NCBI GenBank assembly: GCA_021817755.1 | Contig: JAKAGC010000258.1 | Span: forward strand, 1-6,163 | DNA length: 6,163 nucleotides | From: Acidobacteriota bacterium | GTDB lineage: Bacteria > Acidobacteriota > Aminicenantia > UBA2199 | Direction: 5' to 3' | Part shown: positions 1-6,163 of the stretch, in pieces | How positions within the stretch are numbered: the first letter of the stretch is position 1 | Layout: every line of letters begins with the position of its first letter | Program-made: the position numbers and the translations under genes | Notes under the pieces: model-generated | What the model saw: only the letters and a program-made list of their open reading frames with translations | Databases searched by the model: none | Told to the model about the DNA's origin: nothing

Positions 1-723
1 AACACATTTGGAAACCTTCGTTACCCCTTCCATTGTGAACATCCCATTTAACGTGTATTTAGCAGATTTATTTTCAAGCGAGTAGTTTTTTACAATATCA
101 TCGTTTTTATAACTGAAAGGATTCGACACTTTATCGATCATTAAAAAATCGCCATATTTGACCATTCGAATAGATGCATCTCCCGTATATATACCGCCGA
201 GACCTCCCTCATCGAAAACACGAACAGCAATCACATTTTCTTTATCCCATAATAACCGGGGATCATCCATAGAGAGTACATAACAACGTTCTTTATTATA
301 TAATTGAATTTCTGCTTTTGTGTATCCATTATCAATGAGAGTATCAGCAGGAACAGTTTCTCCATTTATTCCAAATATAGACCCATTGAGAAAAGATTGA
401 TCAAAATTATTAATTTTTCCTAAAAATATACGCACCTCTTCCTTCAGGTAAGAATTTTCCTTTAAAGAAGATGGTAGTACGAATTTGATACGAAACCAGG
501 CAAACCCATCAAGTTTTTCATATCCCTGTTCTTCCCATACTTTATCAACCCTAATCGGAACCCATTTTGAATCGTCCAATTGAGGCGAAGCATTCGCAGG
601 ATTATCTCCCTCAATAAATTTCCATCCTTCTTTTAAATTAATAATTTCATATGTTCTTGTTTGAGCAGGGAACGCAATATTTACAAAAAATACAAATAAA
701 AGAGAAATCAATATAATCTTCAT
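1..723 (-). CDS. Secreted protein with galactose-binding-like (GH2/sialate-esterase-type) domain, C-terminus cut off by window edge
   Basis: The first 241 codons are present and the frame is open through position 1, so the C-terminal part is missing. Residues 1-20 form a signal peptide: Lys2, a run of I/L/F/V residues, then A-F-P-A. No lipobox cysteine is visible, so this is probably a periplasmic or outer-surface protein rather than a lipoprotein. Residues about 28-190 read as the beta-sandwich sugar-binding fold of glycoside hydrolase family 2 and sialate O-acetylesterase proteins: GWKF near 33, DDSKW near 50, VWEEQGYEKLDGFAWFR at 62-78, FLGKINNFD at 100-108, FLNG at 111-114, and NVIAVRVFDEGGLGGIY at 163-179. 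Residues after about 200 seem to begin another beta-rich segment. No catalytic domain lies inside the window. In other bacteria this fold heads hydrolases, esterases or sensor proteins, so the activity cannot be assigned. ATG is preceded by GGAGG nine bases upstream. The 30-bp gap to the FliK-like gene suggests cotranscription. Confidence 0.8.
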   Translation of the reverse strand, partial: MKIILISLLFVFFVNIAFPAQTRTYEIINLKEGWKFIEGDNPANASPQLDDSKWVPIRVDKVWEEQGYEKLDGFAWFRIKFVLPSSLKENSYLKEEVRIFLGKINNFDQSFLNGSIFGINGETVPADTLIDNGYTKAEIQLYNKERCYVLSMDDPRLLWDKENVIAVRVFDEGGLGGIYTGDASIRMVKYGDFLMIDKVSNPFSYKNDDIVKNYSLENKSAKYTLNGMFTMEGVTKVSKCV

Positions 724-732
724 TTTCAATTT

Positions 733-737
733 CCTCC
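733..737 (-). promoter_or_regulatory. Ribosome-binding site of the secreted sugar-binding-fold gene
   Basis: GGAGG on the minus strand, nine bases before the ATG at 721-723. It fixes this ATG as the start, and the signal peptide that follows directly agrees. Confidence 0.75.
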
Positions 738-753
738 ATAATATCCACAACTA

Positions 754-3700
754 TTAAATCTTAATATTAACGCCTTCTTTATTCAAAATTGCCTTTTCTT
801 CACCTTCTTCCAATTCCACAAATTTCTCTTGTGAGACGGCAATATTCAATTGAACTTTTTTGAAATCCGAGGAAAGTACCTCCCCTACTTCATTCAAGTG
901 AGCATCCAGGTAATTCTTAATTGCTTGATCTCGCACAAAAAATGTGATACTTAAATCCTTTTTCAAGTAAAAAAAATCAGAGCGTACCTCACCCAGTTTA
1001 TCCATTGCCAACAAGAGAGATAATCGAAATTCATCCGGCGAATCTTTTTTCCTTGAACGGTTGTAAAATACTTTCAATTCTGCTGATTCTTCACCCTTTA
1101 TCGGAACGATAAATGAAAAAACTTGAACAGGTTCCTGATTATGATAACTTTCTACAGCTCTGTTTTGCTGCATATTAATATTTGAAAGCATTTCTTCCAC
1201 ACCCGATCGAATGGTTTCCAAAGTTTTCGGATCACCTAATGATGAAGCAATTTTTTCATTGTTTAAAAATTCACGGAGTTGAAGTAAGTTAGGTTTCAAA
1301 TCCTTTTCAATAATATCTTTAATCTGTGAAAATTGTTCAGAGGATTTTATATCTTGCATCCGGGTAGAAACTTCCATTAATTTTGAGATAACATCCCCTA
1401 ATTTTTTCTCAAAAAAGATTCCGGAATCTTCGACAATGGATTTCAATCTTGGAACAAGTTGAAGCGGATTTTCCGACATATCGATCGGTTCGAAATGCGA
1501 TTGAAGAGAATTGAGGAGAAGTCTAATTTTATCAGGTAAAGCTAGTTCACTTCCTGAGGTTTTAAGAGTGTCCGAGGACGCAGGTAACTGTTCCAATAAT
1601 TGCTCTATATTCCTGGCGATTGCGGCGACATTTTCACGCTCTCCCGCAGACGAGGCAAATAAGCCACGTTGAAATACCTGCTGAACCATTGATGATAATT
1701 CAGTCGGTTTCTCGAATATTCCACTTAGAAGGGGATCAACAGAATTGGAACTTTCTCCCGATGAGGCCAAATTATTTTCTACAATACCCTGTAATTCTTT
1801 TAATACCTGTCTAATATCTACCGTTTTACCTGGATTGCGGGAATCGGCTATGTAACTCGGATCCGTCAGAATACTATTTAATATTCTTAATTGTGGGATT
1901 ACTTGTTCTCGAATATAATTTCCCATTTCCTGGAACCGCTGACTGTCTTTGTATTCACTTAATCTTGAAAACATTTCTGAGAGTACCGATTGCATCTCTT
2001 TTACAACTTTTTCATAAGGAATTCCTGCTTCTTCTATAAGATTGCTTAACTTAGATATTTGTTTCAAAAGTGTGTCGCTTGCTTCAGCCAATTTTAAATC
2101 TGCCTGCACCCCTTTAAAAATCTCTTTTATTTCTTTAGGAATCTCAATATTTTCTCCCGATAATTTTAAACGGGTTTGTAAAATTTGGAGGGCAATCTTA
2201 ATGTTTTCATAAATAGAATGAGTATCATTTATTTGAATCTGCTCACTATTAACAATAGACTTAGAAACCCCAAAATTATATGAGCTTTGAGACAATTCTC
2301 GAATCGCTTCGTCTGTAGTATCAGAAAGAATCCGTACCTGTTCCGATAACTCTTTTAAATAAGAATTGTTTTCATTTCTCGAAGTAGAAGCAGTTTCCCC
2401 TTCGCTTTTTACCATATCCAATCGTTCCATCAAACGTTCTACACGTGGTTGAACTTCTTTCTCAAGAGTTTCCCGTAATTGAATCCCATCGTTGGAGTTT
2501 TTTGATCTCCCCATTTTTTCTGCCACTCGAACCAACGCTTGTATTTCCGATTCTATTTCATTATCCACTCTGATATTTGATTTTTCGAGAATTGCTGCAA
2601 TTTCTTTTAGCTTGTTGATCTGTGTTTCAATCTCCTCTCGAATCTGCTTAACATCTACAGATTTCGAGGAATCAGTAACTTGTTCTTTCGGCAATACTTG
2701 AATTGATTTCCCTGTCTTATCCGAAAGTATTCGCATTTGTTCCGATAACTCTCTGATCGCCGCAGAAGATTCATTTCTCGAAACAGTAACCTCTCCCCCT
2801 TCGCTTTTTACCATATCCAATCGTTCCAATATACGTTCAACACGAGGTTGAACTTCTTTCTCTATAGTTTCCCGTAACTCAACCCCATCGCTGGAGTTTT
2901 TTAATCCCCCCATTTTTTCTGCCACTCGAACCAACGCTTGTATTTCCGCTTCTATTTCATTATCCACTCTGATATTTGATTTTTCGAGATTTGCTGCAAT
3001 TTCTTTTAGCTTGTTGATCTGTGTTTCAACCTCTTCTCGAATCTGCTTAACATCTATAGATTTCGAAGAATCAGAAACTTGTTCTTTCGCCAATCCCTGA
3101 ATTGATTTCCCCGTTATATCCGAAAGTATTCGTACTTGTTCCGATAACTCTTTGAACGCCGCAGAAGATTCATTTCTTGAAACAGTAACAACTCCCCCTT
3201 CACTTTTTACCATATCCAATCGTTCAATCAAACGTTCTACACGAGGTTGAACTTCTTTCTCAAGGATTTCACGTAATTTAACCCCGTCGCTGGAATCTTT
3301 TAATCCCCCCATTTTTTCAGCAACTCGGGCCAACTCCTGTATTTCCGATTCTAATTCACTATCCACTCCGATATCTGATTTTTCGAGATTTGCTGCAATT
3401 TCTTTTAGCTTGTTGATCTGTGTTTCAATCTCCTCTCGAATCTGTTTAACATCTACAGATTTCGAGGAATCAGAGACTTGCCCTTTCGCCCAATCTTTAT
3501 TTGAAGTGGAAATCGCATCTTCTAGTGGGGCTAACTTTTGCAGCAATCTATCCATTTGACTACGAAGTTGTTCAATCGCTTTTTCTTGTAATTCATCCTG
3601 CCCCCTTGAGGCAGATTGAAGTAATTCTATATCATCTCTGTTTTGATTTCCTTTCTCAATTCCTTCAAGTTTTAAAGTAAGTTGTCTCGCTTTTTCAACC

Positions 3701-3912
3701 ACCACAAATCGAACGACATCTCCTTCTTCGGCAGGGATGCTCACATCCGTTGTCGCCTGGAACTTTCCAAAATCGATAACCGCTTTTCCATCTGATTTGA
3801 TTTCAATTACACGACCTTCCAATCGGTCACCAGATTTTAAATCGATTTTGTCCGTGGAAAGGCGTTCCGAATCAAGTTTTGAAGCTAAAGCAACTGAAAT
3901 GGTCAGGTTCAT
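754..3912 (-). CDS. FliK-like (hook-length-control-type) protein with three tandem 133-residue repeats
   Basis: Predicted 1052-residue, very acidic/basic, mostly helical protein with no signal peptide or membrane segment. Residues about 22-85 are a small beta domain (SGDRLEGRVIEI, then VIDFG, then EGDVVRFVV) like the N-terminal domain of many FliK-type proteins. Residues 105-135 look like a coiled coil. Residues 142-540 are three gap-free 133-residue repeats. Residues 619-685 and 819-885 are two diverged copies of the same helical module; the second contains SGIFFEKKL, resembling the SGLFFE-type motif seen before the C-terminal domain in FliK-like proteins. Residues about 928-1030 match the FliK C-terminal (Flg_hook) pattern: LLLAMDKLGEVRSDF, then LSITFFVRD and a helix ending before VQLNIAV. 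In the family this domain switches the type III export gate from hook to filament substrates when the hook reaches length. Salmonella FliK is about 405 residues, so this protein is unusually long. No flagellar gene lies nearby, so it may be the true FliK or a paralog; I leave the symbol blank. ATG at 3912 is chosen over an in-frame TTG at 3927 because GAGGA lies six bases before the ATG. Confidence 0.78.
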   Translation of the reverse strand: MNLTISVALASKLDSERLSTDKIDLKSGDRLEGRVIEIKSDGKAVIDFGKFQATTDVSIPAEEGDVVRFVVVEKARQLTLKLEGIEKGNQNRDDIELLQSASRGQDELQEKAIEQLRSQMDRLLQKLAPLEDAISTSNKDWAKGQVSDSSKSVDVKQIREEIETQINKLKEIAANLEKSDIGVDSELESEIQELARVAEKMGGLKDSSDGVKLREILEKEVQPRVERLIERLDMVKSEGGVVTVSRNESSAAFKELSEQVRILSDITGKSIQGLAKEQVSDSSKSIDVKQIREEVETQINKLKEIAANLEKSNIRVDNEIEAEIQALVRVAEKMGGLKNSSDGVELRETIEKEVQPRVERILERLDMVKSEGGEVTVSRNESSAAIRELSEQMRILSDKTGKSIQVLPKEQVTDSSKSVDVKQIREEIETQINKLKEIAAILEKSNIRVDNEIESEIQALVRVAEKMGRSKNSNDGIQLRETLEKEVQPRVERLMERLDMVKSEGETASTSRNENNSYLKELSEQVRILSDTTDEAIRELSQSSYNFGVSKSIVNSEQIQINDTHSIYENIKIALQILQTRLKLSGENIEIPKEIKEIFKGVQADLKLAEASDTLLKQISKLSNLIEEAGIPYEKVVKEMQSVLSEMFSRLSEYKDSQRFQEMGNYIREQVIPQLRILNSILTDPSYIADSRNPGKTVDIRQVLKELQGIVENNLASSGESSNSVDPLLSGIFEKPTELSSMVQQVFQRGLFASSAGERENVAAIARNIEQLLEQLPASSDTLKTSGSELALPDKIRLLLNSLQSHFEPIDMSENPLQLVPRLKSIVEDSGIFFEKKLGDVISKLMEVSTRMQDIKSSEQFSQIKDIIEKDLKPNLLQLREFLNNEKIASSLGDPKTLETIRSGVEEMLSNINMQQNRAVESYHNQEPVQVFSFIVPIKGEESAELKVFYNRSRKKDSPDEFRLSLLLAMDKLGEVRSDFFYLKKDLSITFFVRDQAIKNYLDAHLNEVGEVLSSDFKKVQLNIAVSQEKFVELEEGEEKAILNKEGVNIKI
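1258..1458 (-). repeat. Diverged copy of the repeat module (fifth module)
   Basis: Encodes residues 819-885. It aligns with the fourth module (LKSIVEDSGIFFEKKL with LSNLIEEAGIPYEKVV; IKSSEQFSQI with YKDSQRFQEM; IEKDLKPNLLQLREFL with IREQVIPQLRILNSIL) and more weakly with the tandem repeats. It carries the FliK-family-like SGIFFE motif. Alignment by eye only. Confidence 0.5.
1858..2058 (-). repeat. Diverged copy of the repeat module (fourth module)
   Basis: Encodes residues 619-685 of the FliK-like protein. It aligns in register with residues about 34-95 of each 133-residue repeat: SNLIEEAGI for ANLEKSDIG, KDSQRF for KDSSDG, and IREQVIPQLRILNSIL for LEKEVQPRVERLIERL. Similarity is clear at protein level only and was judged by eye. 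Confidence 0.5.
2293..2691 (-). repeat. Tandem 399-bp coding repeat, copy 3 (C-terminal copy)
   Basis: Encodes residues 408-540 of the FliK-like protein, starting PKEQVTDSSK and ending DEAIREL. It aligns without gaps to the other two copies. Its first two thirds are close to copy 2, sharing for example 82 bases with one mismatch around 2510-2591. Its last third has drifted most, for example TASTSRNENNSYLKEL where the others have VTVSRNESSAA. Confidence 0.95.
2692..3090 (-). repeat. Tandem 399-bp coding repeat, copy 2 (middle copy)
   Basis: Encodes residues 275-407, starting AKEQVSDSSK and ending GKSIQVL. It has the same 133-codon length as its neighbours and joins them directly with no linker. 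It shares a 52-base identical run with copy 1 in the INKLKEIAANLEKS-coding part, and its central part is nearer to copy 3. Confidence 0.95.
3091..3489 (-). repeat. Tandem 399-bp coding repeat, copy 1 (N-terminal copy)
   Basis: Encodes residues 142-274, starting AKGQVSDSSK and ending GKSIQGL. Landmarks shared by all copies are VDVKQIREE, ETQINKLKEIAA, LEKEVQPRVER, ERLDMVKSEG and LSEQ-RILSD. The pattern is amphipathic helix broken by short S/G/D-rich turns. A 39-base run in the INKLKEIAA region is identical in all three copies. Confidence 0.95.
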
Positions 3913-3918
3913 TCCTAT

Positions 3919-3923
3919 TCCTC
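3919..3923 (-). promoter_or_regulatory. Ribosome-binding site deciding the FliK-like start
   Basis: GAGGA on the minus strand, six bases before the ATG at 3910-3912. The alternative in-frame TTG at 3925-3927 overlaps the region just upstream of this site and has no purine-rich element before it, so the ATG is the better start (1052 rather than 1057 residues). Confidence 0.7.
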
Positions 3924-3965
3924 GCAATAATATGAATTCGGCAGAAATTGAATTCCTGTTTAACT

Positions 3966-5948
3966 TTAATTTGAAAATTTTGGAAATCGAAAATAAGTGC
4001 AGGCATTTCCCGGAGTTTTTTCGTCACAAATATCTATTTCCAGCCAATCATATTTACCCCTGGGAAATGAAATCGAAAGGTATTGTTCTTCGCGATCTTT
4101 TATATTATTAAAAGGCTCAACAAGCTTTTTATAAATCAAATCTTTCACGTTTGCTTTCGATCCATAAACACGAAACATCGCCTGTTTATATAAAGGATTA
4201 GAAAGATACCGAGGTAAAAAACCAAAAGAAATCGAAAATTGAGTTGCCTTAACCGGGACATGGATTTGTGTTGAAAAGGGAGGTTGAATAGAAAGACCAA
4301 TCCCCTGGAAAATTTTTATGTATTCCATTCTTGCAGTAAATATAGCATTTCTCCTCGCTTCTTCGAGTAAATTGAGATCTTCTGTGGCTCGTATTCCACC
4401 CTGATACATAAACACACTTCCACGGTTATTTTCTCCTATTTGTACACCGTCAAATATTCGGAAATAATCTGAAATATGACTGTTTACCATATAATACAAA
4501 TGATTGTTCTCTCGGTTAACCCCGTAATTTATAAAAATAAACCGTGGTAAATACTTACTCACAAAATAATTAAAATCATTAATATTCTTAACTGTAACAT
4601 CCGTAGAAGCAATACCGCATATATCTCTTATAATGCTATCCTTCACCAGATAAGAAATAATACCTATTTCAGGTGCAAGAATGATATCCCCTTTTTGAAG
4701 TTTTGAATTAATAATATTGGATACGTTTTTATATTCATTGAACCGATTGTCGTTTTTATAAGATTTCATAATATTGATTCTCGTTGTATAGTAAATCCCG
4801 ACAATTGAAAAGCTTGAAATAAGTACTATTCCTATTATTTTCCCTAATAAAGGAAACCTAAATGGTTTATTTCCCTGTCTGCAATCAGTAATTAATCTTC
4901 CTATAGAGACAAAAAATGCAATAATTCCAAAAACAGTAAATAAAGAAGTCAATATATAAAAATCGTAATAATACCAATGGTAATCCGGAACATTCAACAA
5001 TTTATACCCATAATAATGAAGAAAGGTATATCCTGCAATTGAAAGTGAAATGGTCCGGTAATATCCAATACCGAATAAAAGAAAAAAAGCCAGATAAGAT
5101 TTATTACTGAGCCCGGCTAGGGTATGGAACCGACTGAATCGCCAGTATAGTTCCCATTTACCACTATTTCCCTGGATTACTTTTGTATTTAAAGTATTTG
5201 GAAAAAGTGCATGAAATTGAATATAATAATAAAAATGCCAGATAAATACAATTACAAAAAAAGGAATAGAAAATTGCTTAATATTTTTCAGCATTTCTTT
5301 AAAATTTCGTTTCTCTTTTTTCCAAGTAATTATATAATGTATAGCCAAGATTACAAAAATTAGAACCAATTCTGCCCTTGCAAGATATGCAATCCCCCCA
5401 AATACACCTGTTAGAATAAAATTTTTCGTCTCATAATAGGCCCATAGAATTCCAAAAATTCCCAGATAAACCAACGCGATTTCTCCCCCGATGGTCGTTA
5501 ATGTGATATAGTTAAAAAATAAAGGAATGGGCACTAATATTGCCCATGTGCCAATATAACGCCGCATTAATAAAAATGCAAAATAACTGGAACTTGATAA
5601 AATCAAAAGGAATACGATTTTTGATAGGAAAATAAGATCTATGTTAGAGAAAAGTTTATGTAATCCTCCAAGTAAAAAAACCCAGAGAGGGCTTGTTACT
5701 GAAAAATGCATATCCCCTGGATTCAGTACCGGACCAAATCCGTCTGCAATATTTCTCGCTACTCGCAAATAGATAAAAACATCATCCAAAAACACATATG
5801 AATGAAACAGAAAATAGATAAATGACAGCCCCAACACTCCCAAAAATAACCAGGAATTATTAATTCTTTCTCTTAACCCTATTGATACTTTCTCATACCC
5901 TTCTTTAATAGCGAGAGTACGCCCCACACATTTAACATAATTTGTCAT
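3966..5948 (-). CDS. GT-C-fold integral membrane glycosyltransferase-like protein (ArnT/AftB-like style)
   Basis: This 660-residue multi-spanning protein has a first membrane segment near 33-53, about ten further hydrophobic stretches to residue 390, then a soluble, probably periplasmic, C-terminal part. Motifs follow the GT-C type that uses polyprenyl-phosphate sugar donors: Asp55-Asp56 in the first loop (FLDDVFIYLRVARN), NPGD then TSPLW at 76-89, GGE at 154-156 (usual SGmE position), ARAE at 190-193 (usual RPE), FPNTLNTK at 249-256 (usual PNT-AK), and DYHWYYYDFY at 322-331. After the membrane part, APEIGIISYL at 425-434 and RDICGIAS at 441-448 match the EiG-igY / D-GL pattern of the same proteins. 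Residues about 520-660 are beta-rich and end with Cys641 and Cys650. The likely role is transfer of a sugar to a cell-envelope glycan, lipid or protein; donor and acceptor cannot be told. ATG is preceded by GAGGAG eight bases upstream and by a strong promoter. It is first in the probable operon, 53 bp before the FliK-like gene. Confidence 0.75.
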   Translation of the reverse strand: MTNYVKCVGRTLAIKEGYEKVSIGLRERINNSWLFLGVLGLSFIYFLFHSYVFLDDVFIYLRVARNIADGFGPVLNPGDMHFSVTSPLWVFLLGGLHKLFSNIDLIFLSKIVFLLILSSSSYFAFLLMRRYIGTWAILVPIPLFFNYITLTTIGGEIALVYLGIFGILWAYYETKNFILTGVFGGIAYLARAELVLIFVILAIHYIITWKKEKRNFKEMLKNIKQFSIPFFVIVFIWHFYYYIQFHALFPNTLNTKVIQGNSGKWELYWRFSRFHTLAGLSNKSYLAFFLLFGIGYYRTISLSIAGYTFLHYYGYKLLNVPDYHWYYYDFYILTSLFTVFGIIAFFVSIGRLITDCRQGNKPFRFPLLGKIIGIVLISSFSIVGIYYTTRINIMKSYKNDNRFNEYKNVSNIINSKLQKGDIILAPEIGIISYLVKDSIIRDICGIASTDVTVKNINDFNYFVSKYLPRFIFINYGVNRENNHLYYMVNSHISDYFRIFDGVQIGENNRGSVFMYQGGIRATEDLNLLEEARRNAIFTARMEYIKIFQGIGLSIQPPFSTQIHVPVKATQFSISFGFLPRYLSNPLYKQAMFRVYGSKANVKDLIYKKLVEPFNNIKDREEQYLSISFPRGKYDWLEIDICDEKTPGNACTYFRFPKFSN

Positions 5949-5956
5949 CCTTATAG

Positions 5957-5962
5957 CTCCTC
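5957..5962 (-). promoter_or_regulatory. Ribosome-binding site of the GT-C gene
   Basis: GAGGAG on the minus strand, eight bases before the ATG at 5946-5948. It supports this start; no other methionine codon occurs before the first membrane segment. Confidence 0.75.
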
Positions 5963-5991
5963 AAAATTTTTACCCACTACCCATAAACTTA

Positions 5992-6020
5992 ACTATATAT
6001 TTTTTTCTCCCCGCTGTCAA
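5992..6020 (-). promoter_or_regulatory. Sigma-70-type promoter of the three-gene unit
   Basis: Minus strand: TTGACA (6015-6020), a 17-base spacer, then TATAGT (5992-5997). The -35 box is perfect and the -10 box matches five of six. Predicted transcription start is near 5985, giving a leader of about 37 bases before the GT-C start codon. No other convincing promoter was seen between the genes downstream, so this one probably serves the GT-C, FliK-like and secreted-protein genes. Confidence 0.75.
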
Positions 6021-6041
6021 GTTTAATAAACACGGTATATG

Positions 6042-6057
6042 GATATTAATTAATATC
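6042..6057. promoter_or_regulatory. 16-bp perfect palindrome upstream of the promoter
   Basis: GATATTAATTAATATC is its own reverse complement. It lies 21 bases upstream of the -35 box and directly abuts the stem-loop. It could be a binding site for a dimeric regulator, or simply the AT-rich flank of the terminator; AT-only palindromes also arise by chance in AT-rich DNA. Confidence 0.35.
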
Positions 6058-6098
6058 TATAGTGTAGAAACCCTTTATTGAAGGGTTTCTACACTATA
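6058..6098 (-). terminator. 18-bp perfect stem-loop, probable terminator of the upstream gene
   Basis: Arms 6058-6075 and 6081-6098 pair perfectly around a 5-base loop. The hairpin begins seven bases after the stop codon of the upstream minus-strand gene, which is a typical terminator position. The minus-strand RNA after the stem is AU-rich but lacks a clean U run; the T-run is on the other side (6100-6104), as if reading on the plus strand. It may work in both directions, or be a non-terminator hairpin such as a 3'-end stabiliser. Confidence 0.6.
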
Positions 6099-6105
6099 AT
6101 TTTTA

Positions 6106-6162
6106 TTATGAGGATTTTCTTTTAAATTTTGATGCCAAATCATCCATTATTGTGTATACCAT
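6106..6162 (-). CDS. C-terminal end of an upstream gene (partial)
   Basis: One minus-strand frame is open from the window edge to a TAA at 6106-6108; the other two minus-strand frames hit stops within the first 15 bases. It reads MVYTIMDDLASKFKRKSS. The basic, polar tail plus a strong hairpin seven bases after the stop fit the end of a real gene. The visible ATG is probably internal, and 18 residues are too few to name a family. An unrelated short open stretch cannot be excluded. Confidence 0.4.
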   Translation of the reverse strand: MVYTIMDDLASKFKRKSS

Positions 6163-6163
6163 C

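Noticed and set aside
2293..3489. CRISPR or non-coding satellite array
   Set aside because: The units are 399 bp, in frame, and diverge mainly as coding sequence with conserved protein landmarks.
2293..3489. Chemotaxis-receptor-like signalling coiled coil (LSEQVRILSD-type heptads)
   Set aside because: There is no membrane segment, HAMP domain or conserved receptor hairpin tip, and the C-terminal domain is FliK-like.
3925..3927. TTG start for the FliK-like protein, adding five residues
   Set aside because: No Shine-Dalgarno sequence precedes it, whereas the ATG fifteen bases later has GAGGA at good spacing.
3934..3955. Two GAATTC palindromes in the 53-bp gap as a hairpin or operator
   Set aside because: Each is only 6 bp, and the hairpin they could form is short with a 10-base loop; not distinguishable from chance.
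3935..3968. Possible flagellar sigma-28 promoter before the FliK-like gene: TAAAGTT at 3962-3968 and GCCGAATT at 3935-3942
   Set aside because: Both boxes resemble the consensus, but there are 22 bases between TAAA and GCCG where about 15 are expected, and the first box overlaps the stop codon of the gene before it.
1620..4111. Open plus-strand frames at 1620-1814, 2492-2701 and 3737-4111
   Set aside because: They lie opposite the well-supported FliK-like and GT-C genes; the first two are low-complexity mirrors of helical coding sequence, and the third spans the junction between two real genes.
6108..6125. Plus-strand ATG after the stem-loop as a gene start
   Set aside because: The frame stops after five codons.

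Overview
All supported genes in this 6.2 kb window lie on the minus strand, so transcription runs from high to low coordinates. The DNA is AT-rich. Start sites carry clear GAGG/GGAGG ribosome-binding sequences, and one near-consensus housekeeping promoter is visible. The FliK-type protein, the secreted sugar-binding-fold protein and the multi-spanning GT-C glycosyltransferase-like protein suggest a flagellated diderm bacterium. A spirochete such as a Leptospira relative is my best guess, but this is inferred from gene style only; no marker gene is present.

Layout, in order of transcription: (1) the last 18 codons of an upstream gene, ending at 6106; (2) a spacer holding an 18-bp perfect stem-loop (6058-6098), an abutting 16-bp perfect palindrome (6042-6057) and a promoter (TTGACA, 17-bp spacer, TATAGT); (3) a 660-aa integral membrane GT-C-type glycosyltransferase (3966-5948); (4) after 53 bp, a 1052-aa FliK-like protein (754-3912) with an N-terminal small beta domain, a long helical middle and a C-terminal hook-length-control-type domain; (5) after 30 bp, the first 241 codons of an exported protein with a galactose-binding-like (GH2 / sialate-esterase type) fold, running off the window at position 1. 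The short gaps and lack of internal terminators suggest genes 3-5 are cotranscribed. Nothing in the sequence shows that they share a pathway.

The most notable feature is inside the FliK-like gene: three tandem, gap-free copies of a 399-bp unit (133 residues each; 2293-3489). They are closely similar in DNA and show mosaic sharing of variants, as expected from unequal crossing-over or gene conversion. The same helical module appears twice more, much diverged, further toward the C terminus (about 1858-2058 and 1258-1458), so most of the protein seems to be built from one repeated module. In characterised FliK/YscP proteins, length between the export signal and the C-terminal switch domain sets hook or needle length. 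An expandable, frame-preserving repeat there would be a natural way to change that length, but this role is a hypothesis for this protein.
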